64,000 nucleotides of DNA. Origin: Cephalotus follicularis (Eukaryota; Streptophyta; Magnoliopsida; Oxalidales; Cephalotaceae). The position numbers were made by a program, and so were the translations under genes. Positions 48,266-60,400 of the stretch are shown piece by piece (position 1 is the first letter of the stretch; every line of letters starts with the position of its first letter). The stretch spans positions 62,001 through 126,000 of the forward strand of contig BDDD01002373.1 of assembly GCA_001972305.1 (NCBI GenBank), read 5' to 3'. The notes under the pieces were generated by a model, which saw nothing but the letters and a program-made list of their open reading frames with translations, was not told the DNA's origin and ran no database searches.

Positions 48266-49994
48266 AGGAGGTCGGGAAATGTCCTTTTTCTAGTAGTGTG
48301 GGCAACTAAGGGGAGTGACTCATAAGAGAGAGAGAGAGAAGCTTCTTCCCCAAGTAACTTAGCTTATATATGCATGCTTGTGACCTGAATTCAGTTAGTT
48401 TAGTTGAAAAGAGAGGGTGGTCTGCTGAGATTGAAGAGGAGAATTCAAAAAGGAGGAGAAAAGGAAATCTAAATCAAAGTAAGCAAATTCAATACCCATT
48501 TTTATCAAAATTCCTCTGTTATTTTCTAAGATTATGCAGCAGATTGTTTTATTCACATATTTCTCATTTCTGGATGAAATTTCAAATGGTTTAATTTTTT
48601 GGAAACTTTAAGACGTCTTCTCCAATTGTTATGTTTTATACTTTTTGAAATTCTGTCGAATCCTTGATGAACATCTCTGTTTCATTTTACTGCTCCTCTG
48701 CTGCTACAATATGGAATCAGTGACTTTAAAAATTCATAGCAGTCTCATTTCTCAACCAAATCTTATGAACTCGAGCTTTGTGTAATCGTTGAGATGTCTA
48801 CTTGAACTTCAATGTTTTATGTTTTCTCTGAAAATGATTACTTCTATATGAAATGCAAATTTTAGAAATGTTATGCAAAACTGTTTTATGAATGCATTTC
48901 AGTTAATTACTCAAATGAAGAGAAATGCTTTATGAATCGTGAAAGGAAATGAAATGAAATGAAATGAACCACTCTTGGATTGTGTTACAAAGAAGAATAA
49001 TCCGAGATGGATTAATGTTAATGGAGCGAGATGCTCACGGACATGCATGTGATGTAACGATAGTAATCGGGGAGTGCACAATGCCCCGGTAAAGCGGAAT
49101 GGAAAGGGTTCATTAAGTTTTTATAACCCCGTGTTTTATGAAATGTTCTGGTTATATGTTATGATCAGAAAATGAGATATGATAATGTATGTTTACTATG
49201 AAAAACCTTACTGGGCTATTTAAAGCTCATTCCTTTCAATGTTTTTGGTTTTCAAATAAAATGTTTTCAGGAAATGATTGAATGGAAAATACGTGCTTTA
49301 GAGGGAGCTCATAAGAAGAAGTTTTGGAAAGAAATGTGCTATGTATTAGTGTTTGCATAAGCTGATTTTGAAATGTAATAGAATCGTGTCTTTTTCCGCT
49401 GTGTAATATTTATGACAAATGATGCCTAAATGTAAGAGTATATGAATGTGATAGTTTATGACATCTTTAGATAAGATGATGATGTTTGAAGCTTGAATTT
49501 AAAGTGAAATAATGTGTTGAAAAGCATGAGGATTCAATGGTATATGTTAGTATTAGGAAAGAATATTAAAAGATGTAATGGTTCAACCCACACGTAACGC
49601 ACCGACTCCTCGAGGATCGCTTTGAGCATTTAGCGAACGCGTATTGGGGGCGTTACAATTGAGGTCCAATTATGAAAACTACTCCTAAACATGAAAAACT
49701 AAACTAATTTATTAAAATAGCAGCTGAAGGCGTCCGCTTAGTCAAGGAGTCAACGTGAATAGCATTAAAGCAGGAAAGCATCGAAGGTTAAGGGCACTGT
49801 TGCAACAATAAACAGAAATTAAAGCAGACAAACAAATAAATATCAAAGAAATAAATAAAACAGAATGAAATACGCAAATTAAAGTTGGTTTTATGGTATA
49901 GAAACTCACCATAGATTATATTGAACAATTCACTTACTTGGACGATCAAACCTTGATAACCAACAGCAGCAAGGTCGTACGGAGTACAGCTATG

Positions 49995-50126
49995 ATGACA
50001 AATCGTATGAGTAGTCATGCTAGGTCTATACGGTGTGTGGCAGCAGCAACAAATCGTATGAGTAGACATGCTAGGTCTATACGGAGTGTGTTCGGCGTGA
50101 CAAACCGTATGAGCAGACTCCATTGA
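49995..50126. repeat. 51-bp tandem repeat in remnant H
   Basis: AATCGTATGAG or AACCGTATGAG recurs at 50001, 50052 and 50103, exactly 51 bases apart. Each unit includes CATGCTAGGTCTATACGG. The plus-strand frame 49938-50126 is a translation of this repeat and not a gene. Confidence 0.85.
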
Positions 50127-50504
50127 TTGCGTTGAAAACCATTTACTCATCAACATTCATCTTCACCGACAAGATGTTTGTGGATTTTAATCAGGCAGAC
50201 AAAGTGTGTGTGAATGTAGAAAATTGAAGAACAAATAAAAACTTCAAGGATTTTATTGATAGATTTTAAGCAATACAATCTAATGGCTTGTTCTTGCACT
50301 AAAAACCTTAAAGGTTTAGCTACTAAACATTGTATAAAGCTTCAAAAACTAATGAAGAAGAAAAAAGAGCAAGAGGGTGGCTACACAAGCTTATGGCCGG
50401 CCTCTCTATGTATTTATATTACAAAACCAATAAAAAACGGAACTAAAATTAACCTAGTTACAAAACTAGAAAAAATATGAAACTTTCCATATTCTGCTGC
50501 TAGT

Positions 50505-50870
50505 CGTAAGCGTCGACGGTTTTGGGCTTTACGTTGACGGTTTGGTACGTTGAAGCGCTAACCGTCGACTTGAATGTTGCGTTATTTAGCTAACTTAGGT
50601 GTTAAGCGTCAAGGCTTACAAGCAAGGCGTCGATGCTTAACTTGGCGTTGACATCTTCCTCATTGCATGTTAACGTTTAAGCTACTGTTTGATTTGTGCA
50701 CTTTTGGCATTGACGTATAAACATTCACGTTGATGCCAAAAGGATTGGTGTTAACGAAAATCATAAAACTGCAAACTTGTTCTAGATGAAGTGTAATGCG
50801 TCGACGCTTTCCTTGAAACTGTCATCACTTTGAGTCTAGGCGTCGATGCTTAAAGTCTAGGCGTTGACAT
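50505..50870. repeat. GTCGAC/GTTGAC motif array in remnant H
   Basis: About twelve motifs such as AAGCGTCGACGGTTTT, TTTACGTTGACGGTTT, GGCGTCGATGCTTAA, GCGTCGACGCTTTCC and GGCGTTGACATTTTG. They have the same centre as the arrays in the LTRs of E and G, but lie next to a Tat/Athila-type 3' region. Confidence 0.8.
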
Positions 50871-51828
50871 TTTGCTCTGTTTTCTACAGATTTTTCACCA
50901 ATTTGACCCATTCTTCATGCACTTTGGTCTTTTTAGCCTTGTACCTGAAAATCAACATAACACAACCAAAGTAGTATATTCTAAGCATAAAAATATCACA
51001 AATAAATCATTAAAAACAACACATTTTTATGCTAAACAAATACCTCCATACTTAGACTTTGCTTGTCCTCAAGCAAACAAAACGGAAAGCTAAAACACGA
51101 ACAAACAAAAGCTAAAACTGAAAACATAAACAAAATGATAACTCACTTTCGTAGGAATCATGATTGCATTTAGCATATGCCATAAGCCGTTAAACTCCTA
51201 GGTGCCCCTAGTGGGCGAGTTTTGTCTCGTGAGTGTTTTCCAGCAAATATACACACAAAATTCAGTTCATTAAAACTTTGACAATAAGCAAAATGTATCT
51301 CCACTTAAAAATTCATAGGCAACCTCCCATACTTGAATTTTATTATCTCGTCTCAAGTTCTAGAATCTAAACACATCTCAATTAAGGAGCTTTACCAAAA
51401 TTTTCTATTTTTCCAGCATATATATATATATACCAATCAAGATATGCATTCGTATCAACATAAAATCTTAATTCGGAGTCGGACATAGAACTTTAGCTCT
51501 TACACACATCTTTTTCTTTCTTTTTCTTTTCTCTATTCATCGAGCTCATTCCTCTACTACCGTTTGTTTGAATCACATGGATGGAGTAAACACTAGACAC
51601 CCAAATTACTAAGTAGCTTCAGATTTTACCAACTTAAATTCGTGCAATGTCTTGATCTCTTAAGCTTTCTATAGGACCCATGTAGCGAGCTTTTAACCAG
51701 TTACTCTCAAACCAGTTGGCTTTAAGGAACTAGGTGTAAAACACCCCTAAGGCTTAATTACACGAATCAAATAGGCTACAAACCAAGACTGAATTCAAAG
51801 AGGTAAAATATACAATATATATCAATTA

Positions 51829-53869
51829 GGCCTATTCTCAAAAAGACTCCATATGAGTTATGGAGGGGGAGAAAGCCTAACATTAGTTATTTCCATACCT
51901 TCGGATGCAAGTGCTTTATCCACAATAATGGTAAAGAGAATCTTGGTAAATTCGACTCAAAAGTCGACGAAGGCATATTTCTTGGTTATTCTTCCACTAG
52001 TAGGGCTTATAGATGTTTTAACAAAAGAACTCTATTAGTTGAAGAATCAATGCATGTTATTTTTGATGAATCTAACCCTAAACGTCCAAAAGAAGTTAAT
52101 GTTAATGTTTGTGTAGATTTCATTGAAAATGGTGTTAGCAAGATTAATATAGATGAAGCTAAAAGGGAGGAATCTACCGAAGGAGATGCACCTTAAGAAG
52201 ACTATCAAGAAGCTCTTCATGACCAAACCTTGAAGGTGGTAAGAGGACATCCCCATGAAGCTATTATAGGTAACCCTAGATTAGGTGTTTCCACTAGAAG
52301 TAGCATAAATCATAATTATATTGCTTTTTTATCTCAAATCGAGCCTAAAAATATAAATGAGGCCGAAAAAGATGTAAATTGGATCAATGCCATGCAAGAG
52401 GAATTGAACCAATTTGAAAGGAGTAAAGTATGGAACCTAGTACCTAGACCAAGCAATCAAAATATAATAGGTACAAAATGGGTTTATAGGAATAAGGTAG
52501 ATGACCAAGGAATTGTTATTAGAAACAAAGCTAGGTTGGTTGCTAAGGGTTACTCTCAAGAAGAGGGAATAGACTTTGATAAATCATATGCACCCGTAGC
52601 AAGATTAGAATCAATTGGCATGTTGCTTGCATATGCATCTTTTAAAGATTTTAATCTTTTTCAAATGGATGTCAAAAGTGCTTTTTTAAATGGGTTAATA
52701 AAGGAGGAAGTGTATGTGGAACAACCTCTCGGGTTTGAAAGCCCTCATTATCCCAACCATGTTTTCAAACTTTCAAAAGCTTTATACGGCTTAAAACAAG
52801 CTCCACGAGCTTGGTATTAAAAGCTTAGTGGCTATTTAATTAAAAATGGTTTTAAAAGAGGAACTATTGACATTACACTTTTTACAAAATCTGTCAATGA
52901 TGAAATTTTGATTGTTCAAGTGTACGTAGATGATATCATATTCGGTTCTACTAACAAAAACTTGTGCAAGAACTTTGCTAAGATTATGTAGGTGGAATTC
53001 GAAATGAGCATGATGGGTGAGCTCAATTATGTCCTCGGACTTCAAGTCAAACAATTGGAGGAAGGCATCGTCATCAATCAATCAAAGTATGTCAAGGACT
53101 TACTTAAGAGATTTGGGATGGAGAGTGCTAAAAAATCAAGACACCCATGAGCACAACAACAAAGCTTGACAAAGATGAGCAAGGTAAGTCAATCGATCAA
53201 AAACTATATAGGAGTATGATAGGATCTTTGCTATATTTAAAGGCAAGTAGGCTGGATATATTGTTTAGTGTTTGTTTGTGTGCTAGATTTCAAGCTTGTC
53301 CCAAAGAATCACATTTGCATGCCGTAAAACGCATTTTCAAATATTTAGCATATACACTGACCTTAGGATTATGGTATCCTAGGAAATCATCATTTGACCT
53401 ACACACTTACTCCGATGCCAATTTCGGAGGATATAAAGTGGATAGAAAGAGCACAAGTGGCACTTGTCAATTCTTAGGCAATATGCTAATTTCTTGGTTT
53501 AGCAAGAAACAAAATTCAGTAGCTCTTCCAACTACCGAAACTCAATACATTACCGCAGGTAGTTGTTGCGCACAAGTAATGTGGATGAAGCAACAACTCC
53601 TTGATTATGGGTTTACTTTTGAAAAAGTACCAATTAGGTGTGATAACACTAGTGCTATTCGCTTAGGGAAAAATCCCGTTCATCACTCAAGAACCAAGCA
53701 CATAGACATTAGATATCACTTCATTAAAGACCATATTGAAAAAGGTGATATAGAATTAGTTTTCATCCCGACCGAAGAACAAGTCGCGGACATTTTCACA
53801 AAACCGTTAGATGAACAAACCTTTTCTAAGTTTAGAAGAGAATTAGGTTTATGTGAGATTGAATGATGT
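51829..53869 (+). pseudogene. pol: Sirevirus RT-RNase H of element K (broken)
   Basis: The post-integrase linker has SMHVIFDESNPKRP and [18 protein letters not shown], typical of Sireviruses. RT contains [64 protein letters not shown] and the catalytic VYVDDIIFGST (about 52922-52954). RNase H contains SDANFGGYKVDRKSTSGTC, CDNTSAIRLGKNPVHHSRTK and ends ADIFTKPLDEQTFSKFRREL. Stops are seen at 52194, 52818 and 52989, and a frameshift in the A-run near 53131 separates RT from RNase H. The C-terminus at 53863 looks natural. The first part (51838-52190) uses several frames. Confidence 0.9.
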
Positions 53870-53964
53870 TTATGATGTCTGAATGATATGTGTCATTAAT
53901 TGCATATTTGATATGATGATTGTTTTAGTTATTGTTCTGTTTTTGGCTTGATTTTTCTGCTCTG

Positions 53965-54245
53965 TTTTACAAAAGAGTCGACTTCTTTTCTGGAAATTTC
54001 ATGCTTTACTAAAACGCGTCGACTTCTTTTCTGGAAAAATTCTGACTTATGAAAATCTCGTCGATTCTTTTTGAAAAACATCGATCTCTTTGAAACACGT
54101 CGACTACTTTTAAATAGCGCCGATGCTTTTAAAAACGCACCGTTTATGCAGCTCTATTTTAAAGAACGCGTCGACCTCTTTTTGAATAACGTCGACGTCT
54201 TTTACTCAGAAATCGACTTCTTCATAAAAAGTCGACCTCATGTTC
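53965..54245. repeat. GTCGAC motif array between pol and the extra ORF of K
   Basis: About eleven motifs such as GAGTCGACTTCTTTTCTGGA (twice), CTCGTCGATTCTTTT, CACGTCGACTAC, ACGTCGACGTCTTTTA and AGTCGACCTC. They resemble the array in the 3' LTR U3 of the same element but lie about 200 bases upstream of the ATG of the extra ORF. Confidence 0.85.
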
Positions 54246-54444
54246 ATTTCTTCACTTTACCTCCATTTCTGAGATTTCAAAAAAATTTCTTCTCTCTCCG
54301 TTTTTCTTCAAAAATCGTTCTATTAGGTCGTAAACCACTCCCTGATTCCTTATCCATCCTCAAAAACCATTTTCGTCTCGTCCAAATCATCTATTTGTAT
54401 CACTCTTTGTGTTTGTGTCTTGTGCACACCATCTGTTGGATAAA

Positions 54445-57400
54445 ATGGTCAGATCAAAACAGGGTGCCAAAAAGAAGGGTGCTTCTTCCTCTCAGCCACT
54501 GAAATCTGCTAAAAAGCAGAGGCTTAAGATTAGAGAACCTTCCCCTGATCCTACTCTCCAATCGGATTCCGAATCCGAAGAGCAAGCCCCTGTCCCATTG
54601 AGAAGTGTTGCCTTTGTTGACAAGAGAGTCATGGGAGGCAGAAATATTGACTTAAATTTCTGTTCCTCCGAATTCTCTTTTGTATCTTGGTTAGAGGACC
54701 TCCATCTCATTCCCCTTGTACAAATTTCTGACCCTTTTTACATCAAATTGGTCAAGGAATTTTATTCCAACCTTAGGATGGTTTCTAGCCAAAATGAGGA
54801 ATTTGCCCTCTCTTCTTCTGTTAAAGGAGAAATAATTTACCTAGATGCTAGGATTCTAGCTTCTATTTTACACATTCCACACACCGGTCTATATGTCTTT
54901 GAACACAAGAAATGGCCGAAGGTTGAGGGTTTTCACCCTAACCAAATTTTGTTGATTTTGTACCCAAATGATCCTAACGTGCATCCAAATATGGCACTGA
55001 CCACCAATAGATTGTCAGTAGACCATAGGCTTCTACACCATCTCATTGTTCATCAAATCTTACCCACCGGTGGAGGGTATGCAAAATTGTCTAGGATCCA
55101 AGTTTTTCTAATGTGGTTCATCCTTTCTAAAATTGAGTTTTGTTTTCCTCTCTTCATGATCAAGACTATGGTTAGAGCATTCTCACAAAAGAAATCAGTT
55201 CTACCTTTTGGCTCTATCCTTACCAAAGTCTTTCTCCATCATCAAATTCGGCTAGAAGGAGAGATAGCAACCAAATTGAAGAAAGAAGATACCTACAACA
55301 AGAGCACCTTGAATCGAATGGGGTGGAAGAAACAGGAAGGAATTTGGACATATTGCCCCAAAGTGGATCAAGCACCAAGGATGGCAAGGGAAGAGCAAGA
55401 AGACAACCCTCCTTGGGAAGCTCAAGAACAAGCTGCCCCTTCTCAAGCTCAAGCTCAAATGTAACACCCGAGTTTTTCGCAAAATGTAAGATTACGATTT
55501 TAATGTAATCTTATTATGGAATTATTGAGAATAGTGAAATTCTTGAATTTGATGATGTTTTCCATTTTATGGGGTTGAGTTTTGAAAGGGGGATGATAAG
55601 GAAATGTTCTAAGGCATTGCGCATTTAAAGTCGCAATTATGATGCTTGAAACGGCTAATAAAGTCTATTTTAATGCGCGACAGTAAGGCCCCATGTTCGC
55701 ATTATTATTACGATTATTTTGGTTCCCGTTTGGATTATTTTGGTCGCAATTTGCGGAATAATCGGGACCCAGGCTTTAGTATTTTGTCCGTAAATACTAC
55801 AGTAGAAGCAAAAAATGATATAAGGGAGAGGGAGAGACACGGGCGCGTGTGCGCCCGTGCAATAGAAAGACGCAGGCGCTCTGTGCGCCTGCACCAGAGA
55901 GAGAGAGAGATTCGGAGAGAGAACGGCAGAGAGCTCGGGAGAGGACGCCGGAGGTAGCTACCGGACCGGGGGAGCGCGGCGGTCAACCCAGGCACGCCAC
56001 CGACCGGTAACCTCTTCTCCTTTCTTCTCTTTTTTTCTCCTTGCCGCCACTGTTCGTGCCTTTTCCGGGCATTTCCCGGCGCCGTTAGCGTCGCGGGTGG
56101 GGTGGGTTATGGTGTAGGAGGTCCGCTCTACCCATTTCCACCACCGGTGAGGCGTGATTCGGCCGGAATCGGCCGGAATCAATGGACTGAGTTGACTCAG
56201 TGAGTCGACTCACGGCCGCCTAAGACCGCGCGTTTGGCGCCGAGTCTTGGCGAGTCAAGGGCAGGGATGTGTTAACCAGGTGATTGTGTGACGTTTTTGG
56301 GTGTTGATCGGACCTGTCGAGGTCCGGCGAGTTGATTTAGTGAGTCACGACTCGCTGCCGACCGTGGCGCGGCGTTCGGCGCCGATTCCCGGCGGGTTCT
56401 GAGCGGTTCTGTGTACGCCGTTCAATGCGGAACCCGTTGATGTGTGTTTCACAACCTGGTTGTGACGGTCGGATTCCGGCCGACGTGTCGACGACGGCAA
56501 TGTCAGTTTTCGTGCGTCGATCGTAATGGAAATATATATTGTGTATGCAGTGAGCGAGTTGGTAAATTGGTTCGACTATGAAGGGAATTGATGATCGATA
56601 ATTGGCAACAACTCGAAAATGTTCGGAAGAGAAACTGCGGCTCAACCGTATAGTTGCTATGGTTAATAGGTGAGTTGCATGACATGTTTAGGAGCATTTC
56701 GCATGCATTTTGTAGTTGATAAATGCTATGCATGTGTATTTTGGACTGAATCGTATATATTGTTGTGTTGGTTTTTACTGTTGGGATTAGTTCTGTTGAG
56801 TATTGGCTAGGATGAATCATGGGAGAGAAGGAGATTAAAACGAGGTAAGGACTCCTATTCTCTTTCTAAAAGTATCTTACATTGTAAGAATTCCTAACAT
56901 GTTCATTGTTTTTGTATGTTGTATGCAGCCATTGGTTGCTGACCTGTTTCATTGAAATGAAGTGGGTCAAGTTCAGGTTCTGGTGGACGCGTCAGTGATT
57001 AGACAGTCCGAGTGCAGGGTAAGAATCAATGTTCTTTCGATTTATGTTTGTATAAGGTAGTTGATGTAGATGAATAGTATATGTACATTATATGACCTGC
57101 CGGCTTGTGGCAGTGCTGAGATATAAATGTGTGTTGATGTATTAGACCTGCCGGCATGTGGCAGTGCATAAGTTGATCGGTGTATGATATATTTAATTTA
57201 GTTGTGATGAAGCCTGGTGCGGGCTGAGCCCCAGCATATAGATTATGATAAGATATGAGGGTTGATCCCCAAAACATATAAACTATGGTTTATCAGGTGG
57301 CATGGAGTCCGATAAATGAATACTTCATGCCGAAATTTCGAGAAATCCTAAGAGGTTGATTTTAATGGATTCATCACTTGAGGTTCTAGAATGATGATTT

Positions 57401-60400
57401 GGATATAAATTGTAGTTTATTAAGGGCGGAGCCCATTTGTGAACTGCTGATTCCTCCTTAGGGAGTGTGAATATATAAAATGTGTTTTCTTTTCATGGGG
57501 CATAGTCCGATAAACGAATACTACATGCCCGATTTTTGGGAGATTATAAGAGTTGAAATGTATTCAATTGAATATTCCGCTGATAGGATATGATTGTCTA
57601 AAGTTTTATAGCACTTTTGGGTATGATTGATATATGATTGTTTGGATTGGACAGAACTGCGCTGAATATAACCGCGTAGAATCTTTACTGCTGGGAGATT
57701 GAAAATGATTAACTGAATAAAGTGTTAATTGGAGTCATTGGAATTGCAGAATAATAATAGGTGTTATGCCGAGTTCTTGGAGACCGAATGATACGGATAT
57801 AGACTGTACGGTTACGGATTGTGCAGACATAACCGTATGGTTATGGATCGTATGATTATGAATGGTTGATGTGGATGAGTTAGATTTCCGAGTAGGGAAT
57901 CTCGGGACGAGATTCTTTTAAGGAGGGGAGAATGTAACACCCGAGTTTTTCGCAAAATGTAAGATTACGATTTTAATGTAATCTTACTATGGAATTATTG
58001 AGAATAGTGAAATTCTTGAATTTGATGATGTTTTCCATTTTATGGGGTTGAGTTTTGAAAGAGGGCTGATAAGGAAATGTTCTAAGGCATTGCGCATTTA
58101 AAGTCGCAATTATGATGCTCGAAACGGCTAATAAAGTCTATTTTAATGCGCGACAGTAAGGCCCCATGTTCGCATTATTATTACGATTATTTTGGTTCCC
58201 GTTTGGATTATTTTGGTCGCAATTTGCGGAATAATCGGGACCTAGGCTTTAGTATTTTGTCCGTAAATACTAAAGTAGAAGCAAAAAATGATATAAGGGA
58301 GAGGGAGAGACACGGGCGCGTGTGCGCCCGTCCAATAGAGAAACGCAGGCGCTCTGTGCGCCTGCACCAGAGAGAGAGAGAGATTGGGAGGGAGAACGGC
58401 AGAGAGCTCGGGAGAGGACGCTGGAGGTAGCTACCGGACCGGGGGAGCGCGGCGGTCAACCCAGGCACGCCACCGACCGGTAACCTCTTCTCCTTTCTTC
58501 TCTTTTTCTTCTCCTTGCCGCCACTGTTCGCGCCTTTTCCCGGCGTTTCCCGGCGCCGTTAGCGTCGCGGGTGGGGTGGGTTATGGTGTAGGAGGTCCGC
58601 TCTACCCATTTCCACCACCGGTGAGGCGTGATTCGGCCAGAATTGGCCGGAATCAATGGACCGAGTCGACTCAGCGAGTCGACTCACGGCCGCCTAAGAC
58701 TGCGCGTTTGGCGCCGAGTCTTGGCGAGTCAAGGGCAGGGATGTGTTAACCAGGTGATTGTGTGACGTTTTTGGGTGTTGATCGGACCTGTCGAGGTCCG
58801 ACGAGTTGAATAAGTGAGTCACAACTCGCTGCCGACAGTGGCGCGGCGTTCGACGCCGATTCCCGGCGGGTTCTGAGCGGTTCTGTGTACGCCGTTCAAT
58901 GCGGAACCCGTTGATGTGTGTTTCACAACCTGGTTGTGTCGGTCGGATTCCGGCCGGCGTGTCGACGACGACAATGTCGGTTTTCGTGCGTCGATCGTAA
59001 TGGAAATATATATTGTGTATGCAGTGAGCGAGTTGGTAAATTGGTTCGACTATGAAGGGAAGTGATGATCGATAATTGGCAACAACTTATATATGCTAAG
59101 TCAGGTTTTATGTGTACGTATCGTAAATAGTTGATGTTTTACGTACGCTTTACGAGGATTTGTACAGTATGTTGAGTGGATAATTGGTATCGTTGATATG
59201 CCAACTCGGCGTCAAAGAGAAGGCTTGTAAAAGCATTAAGTGTTCTGTTTTACTTTCAATAACTACTCAAATGGAGAGAAATGATTTTATGAATGCATTT
59301 GAGTTAACTACTCAAATGAAATGAAAAGAAATGTTTTATGAATGCATTTGAGTTAACTACTCAAATGAAGAGAAATGTTTTATGAATGCTTTGAGCTGGT
59401 CACTCAAAGCATAGAAATGTTTTATAAAATGTTTTATGAAATGAATGAACAACTACTGGATTGCGATCCAGTGAGGATTAATCTCGTAAAGATTAATAAA
59501 TGAACCGCCTTGGATTGCGATCTTCCAAGGAAAATGGAGCGAAATGCTCAATGTTAATAGAGCGCAAGGCTCAAATGTTAATGGAGCGCAAGGCTCAATG
59601 TTAATGGAGCGCAAGGTTCAATGTTAATGGAGCGAGATTGCTCAAAGTTAATGGAGCCGAGCGTGCTCACGGACATGCATGCGATGTAAGGATAGTAATC
59701 GGGGAGTGCACAATGCCCCGGTGAAGCGGTGTAAAGGGTTCACAAGAGGTTCACGACCACCAAGTTTTATGAAATGTTCTGTTTCATGATATATGAACAG
59801 AAAAAGAGTTTTAAAGATGTTTTGCTTATGAATGTGAAGAAAATGATTTTTACCGATGTTTTCAAGTATGGCTGTGATACAAGCCAAAAGAAGGTATGAT
59901 TGGAAAAAGTTTTTGATTGTTTTCAAGTATGCTGGTTATATATATACCAAAAAATGTAAAATTTTAGAAATGCTCTGGTTTTATAACAACTAGAAGATGA
60001 TTTTCAAAGATATTATGAAAAGTATGATGTTGAAAGGTTTTGATATAAATTATCAAAAATAACGGACTTCGATAACATTTTATGACTATGATTCTTACTG
60101 GGCTCTTAAAAGCTCACTCCTTTCAATGTTTTGTTTTCAAATAAACTATTTTCAGGGAACGATCGAATGAAGAATGCGAGCTTTAGAGGAAGCTCATAAG
60201 AAGAAATGTCGGAAAGAAGTATGTTATGCTATGATGTTTTTACATAAGATGATAATGTCTTGAGAGTATGAGAAGTTAATGATAAAGGAGAGTATATGAT
60301 TGTTTATGATGTAATAAGTTATGTTTTTCCGCTGTGAGAGGTTACATGTAAATTGATGTACAAATGTAAAAGTATTAGAAATGATCATGATAATGAGAAT

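Larger units (their letters stand above)
43458..48298. mobile_element. CACTA (En/Spm-type) DNA transposon, defective
   Basis: Terminal inverted repeats begin CACTACTAGAAAAAG on both ends. With one mismatch they extend to 29 bp. A 3-bp target duplication TGG lies at 43455-43457 and 48299-48301, the hallmark of CACTA elements. Subterminal arrays of CCGACCGC ... GCGGTCGG lie at both ends. The interior is very AT-rich and contains only exon-like remnants of an accessory transposase gene on the minus strand (44100-45235). No TNPD-type DDE transposase is visible. It would need proteins supplied by another copy. Confidence 0.93.
42793..49657 (+). mobile_element. Gypsy solo LTR G, carrying a CACTA element
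   Basis: Starts TGTAATGACCGG and ends GGGCGTTACA. Target duplications ATTGA lie at 42788-42792 and 49658-49662. No internal region is present, so this is a solo LTR of about 2.0 kb once the CACTA insert is removed. It contains decayed GTCGAC-type motifs (42885-43275). Its right half (48880-49657) is homologous to 59260-60620 of the nested LTR in Sirevirus K, including a CGGGG ... CCCCG hairpin at 49069-49089. GA repeats lie at 48329-48340. Confidence 0.9.
42666..51828 (-). mobile_element. Tat/Athila-like gypsy remnant H (non-coding), interrupted by LTR G
   Basis: H comprises 42666-42792 and 49658-51828. On the minus strand 51090-51050 reads TTTGCTTGAGGACAAGCAAA followed by 'gtctaagtatggaggta', and 50960-50880 holds 'caggtacaaggctaaaaaga'. 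Both phrases are typical of the 3' untranslated part of plant Tat/Athila elements. 42695-42725 reads 'gattatgtagtaacgggtcgaacac', also typical. No protein is encoded. H separates copia F from Sirevirus K, and may belong to the same element as the gag-protease at 62654-64000. That link is inference. Confidence 0.6.

Noticed and set aside
43458-48298. MITE or Helitron
   Set aside because: CACTA ends with a 3-bp target duplication and a length of 4.8 kb fit a CACTA element; no Helitron TC/CTRR ends or AT target.
55646-55957. Arg-rich frames repeated at 58146-58430
   Set aside because: Same LTR sequence in two copies; composition reflects GA/GC-rich hairpins and not a conserved protein.
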